Part shown: piece after piece, positions 5,082 through 5,124 of the stretch
Layout: each line of letters begins with the position of its first letter
How positions within the stretch are numbered: position 1 is the stretch's first letter
Assembly (NCBI GenBank): GCA_963559135.1
Contig: CAUWJP010000058.1
Coordinates: 1 to 5,124, forward strand
Origin: Sellimonas sp963559135
GTDB taxonomy: Bacteria > Bacillota > Clostridia > Lachnospirales > Lachnospiraceae
DNA: 5,124 nucleotides
Direction: 5' to 3'
The notes under the pieces: model-generated
Databases searched by the model: none
What the model was told of the DNA's origin: nothing
What the model saw: the letters and a program-made list of their open reading frames with translations, nothing else
Translations under genes and position numbers: made by a program

Positions 5082-5124
5082 TTACCCTGCCATTTCAAGT
5101 GACAATACAGAATTGGATGGATCA
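5082..5124 (-). CDS. possible 3' end of an upstream gene (partial)
   Basis: Reading leftward from the right edge, one frame gives 13 codons ending in DPSNSVLSLEMAG and then TAA at 5082-5084. A terminator-like hairpin begins about 35 bases further on, which is what one expects after the last gene of a neighbouring transcription unit. That context is the only support. Thirteen codons are too few to recognise a family, and another frame is open across the same stretch. If real, the gene belongs to a separate operon upstream of the agr locus. Confidence 0.25.
   Translation of the reverse strand, partial: DPSNSVLSLEMAG

Noticed and set aside
1..5124. CRISPR array, tRNA, rRNA, insertion sequence or riboswitch
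   Set aside because: No regular repeat-spacer pattern, cloverleaf, transposase or recognisable aptamer was seen. The only repeats are those reported.

Overview
The window is AT-rich (impression about 35-38% GC), with strong AGGAGG-type ribosome binding sites and a single-strand gene layout. This suggests a low-GC Gram-positive bacterium, most likely a gut Clostridia/Lachnospiraceae-type organism. That is an inference from gene types and composition, with no species-level evidence. All supported genes lie on the minus strand, so the biological order runs right to left.

Layout in the direction of transcription. (1) At the right edge, about 13 codons of a possible upstream gene end at 5082, followed by an AT-rich intrinsic-terminator-like hairpin (5023-5048). 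(2) A sigma-A-like promoter (4937-4966) precedes an agrA-like LytTR response regulator (4143-4913) and an agrC-like GHKL histidine kinase (2843-4141), which are one base apart. (3) A long-stem terminator (2785-2836) closes that pair. (4) Two direct repeats matching the LytTR consensus, exactly 21 bp apart (2751-2783), sit just upstream of a good promoter (2717-2744). (5) This promoter drives agrB (2120-2676) and an agrD-like signal precursor (1959-2123), which overlap by ATGA. A small exported Cys-rich protein (1550-1867) probably belongs to the same transcript. (6) A 17-bp-stem hairpin (1465-1504) separates these from a solute-binding-type lipoprotein (205-1440). (7) The left 204 bases hold only a doubtful 36-codon ORF and one copy of an imperfect 39-bp direct repeat. 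The other copy lies between agrD and the Cys-rich gene.

Together this is a complete Agr-type peptide quorum-sensing locus: AgrB processes AgrD into a cyclic peptide, AgrC senses it, and AgrA presumably activates agrBD through the repeats. The two exported proteins downstream are the likely local output.

Two points stand out. First, agrB is split by a -1 frame change exactly at an A_AAA_AAG heptamer, six bases before an in-frame TAG. Reading through by a -1 slip, or adding one A, restores a 185-residue AgrB with catalytic His77 and Cys84, the same numbers as in Staphylococcus aureus. This may be programmed frameshifting, a phase-variable A tract, recent inactivation or a homopolymer error. 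Second, the AgrD-like peptide has no cysteine in its predicted core, only serines, which implies a lactone rather than a thiolactone signal.
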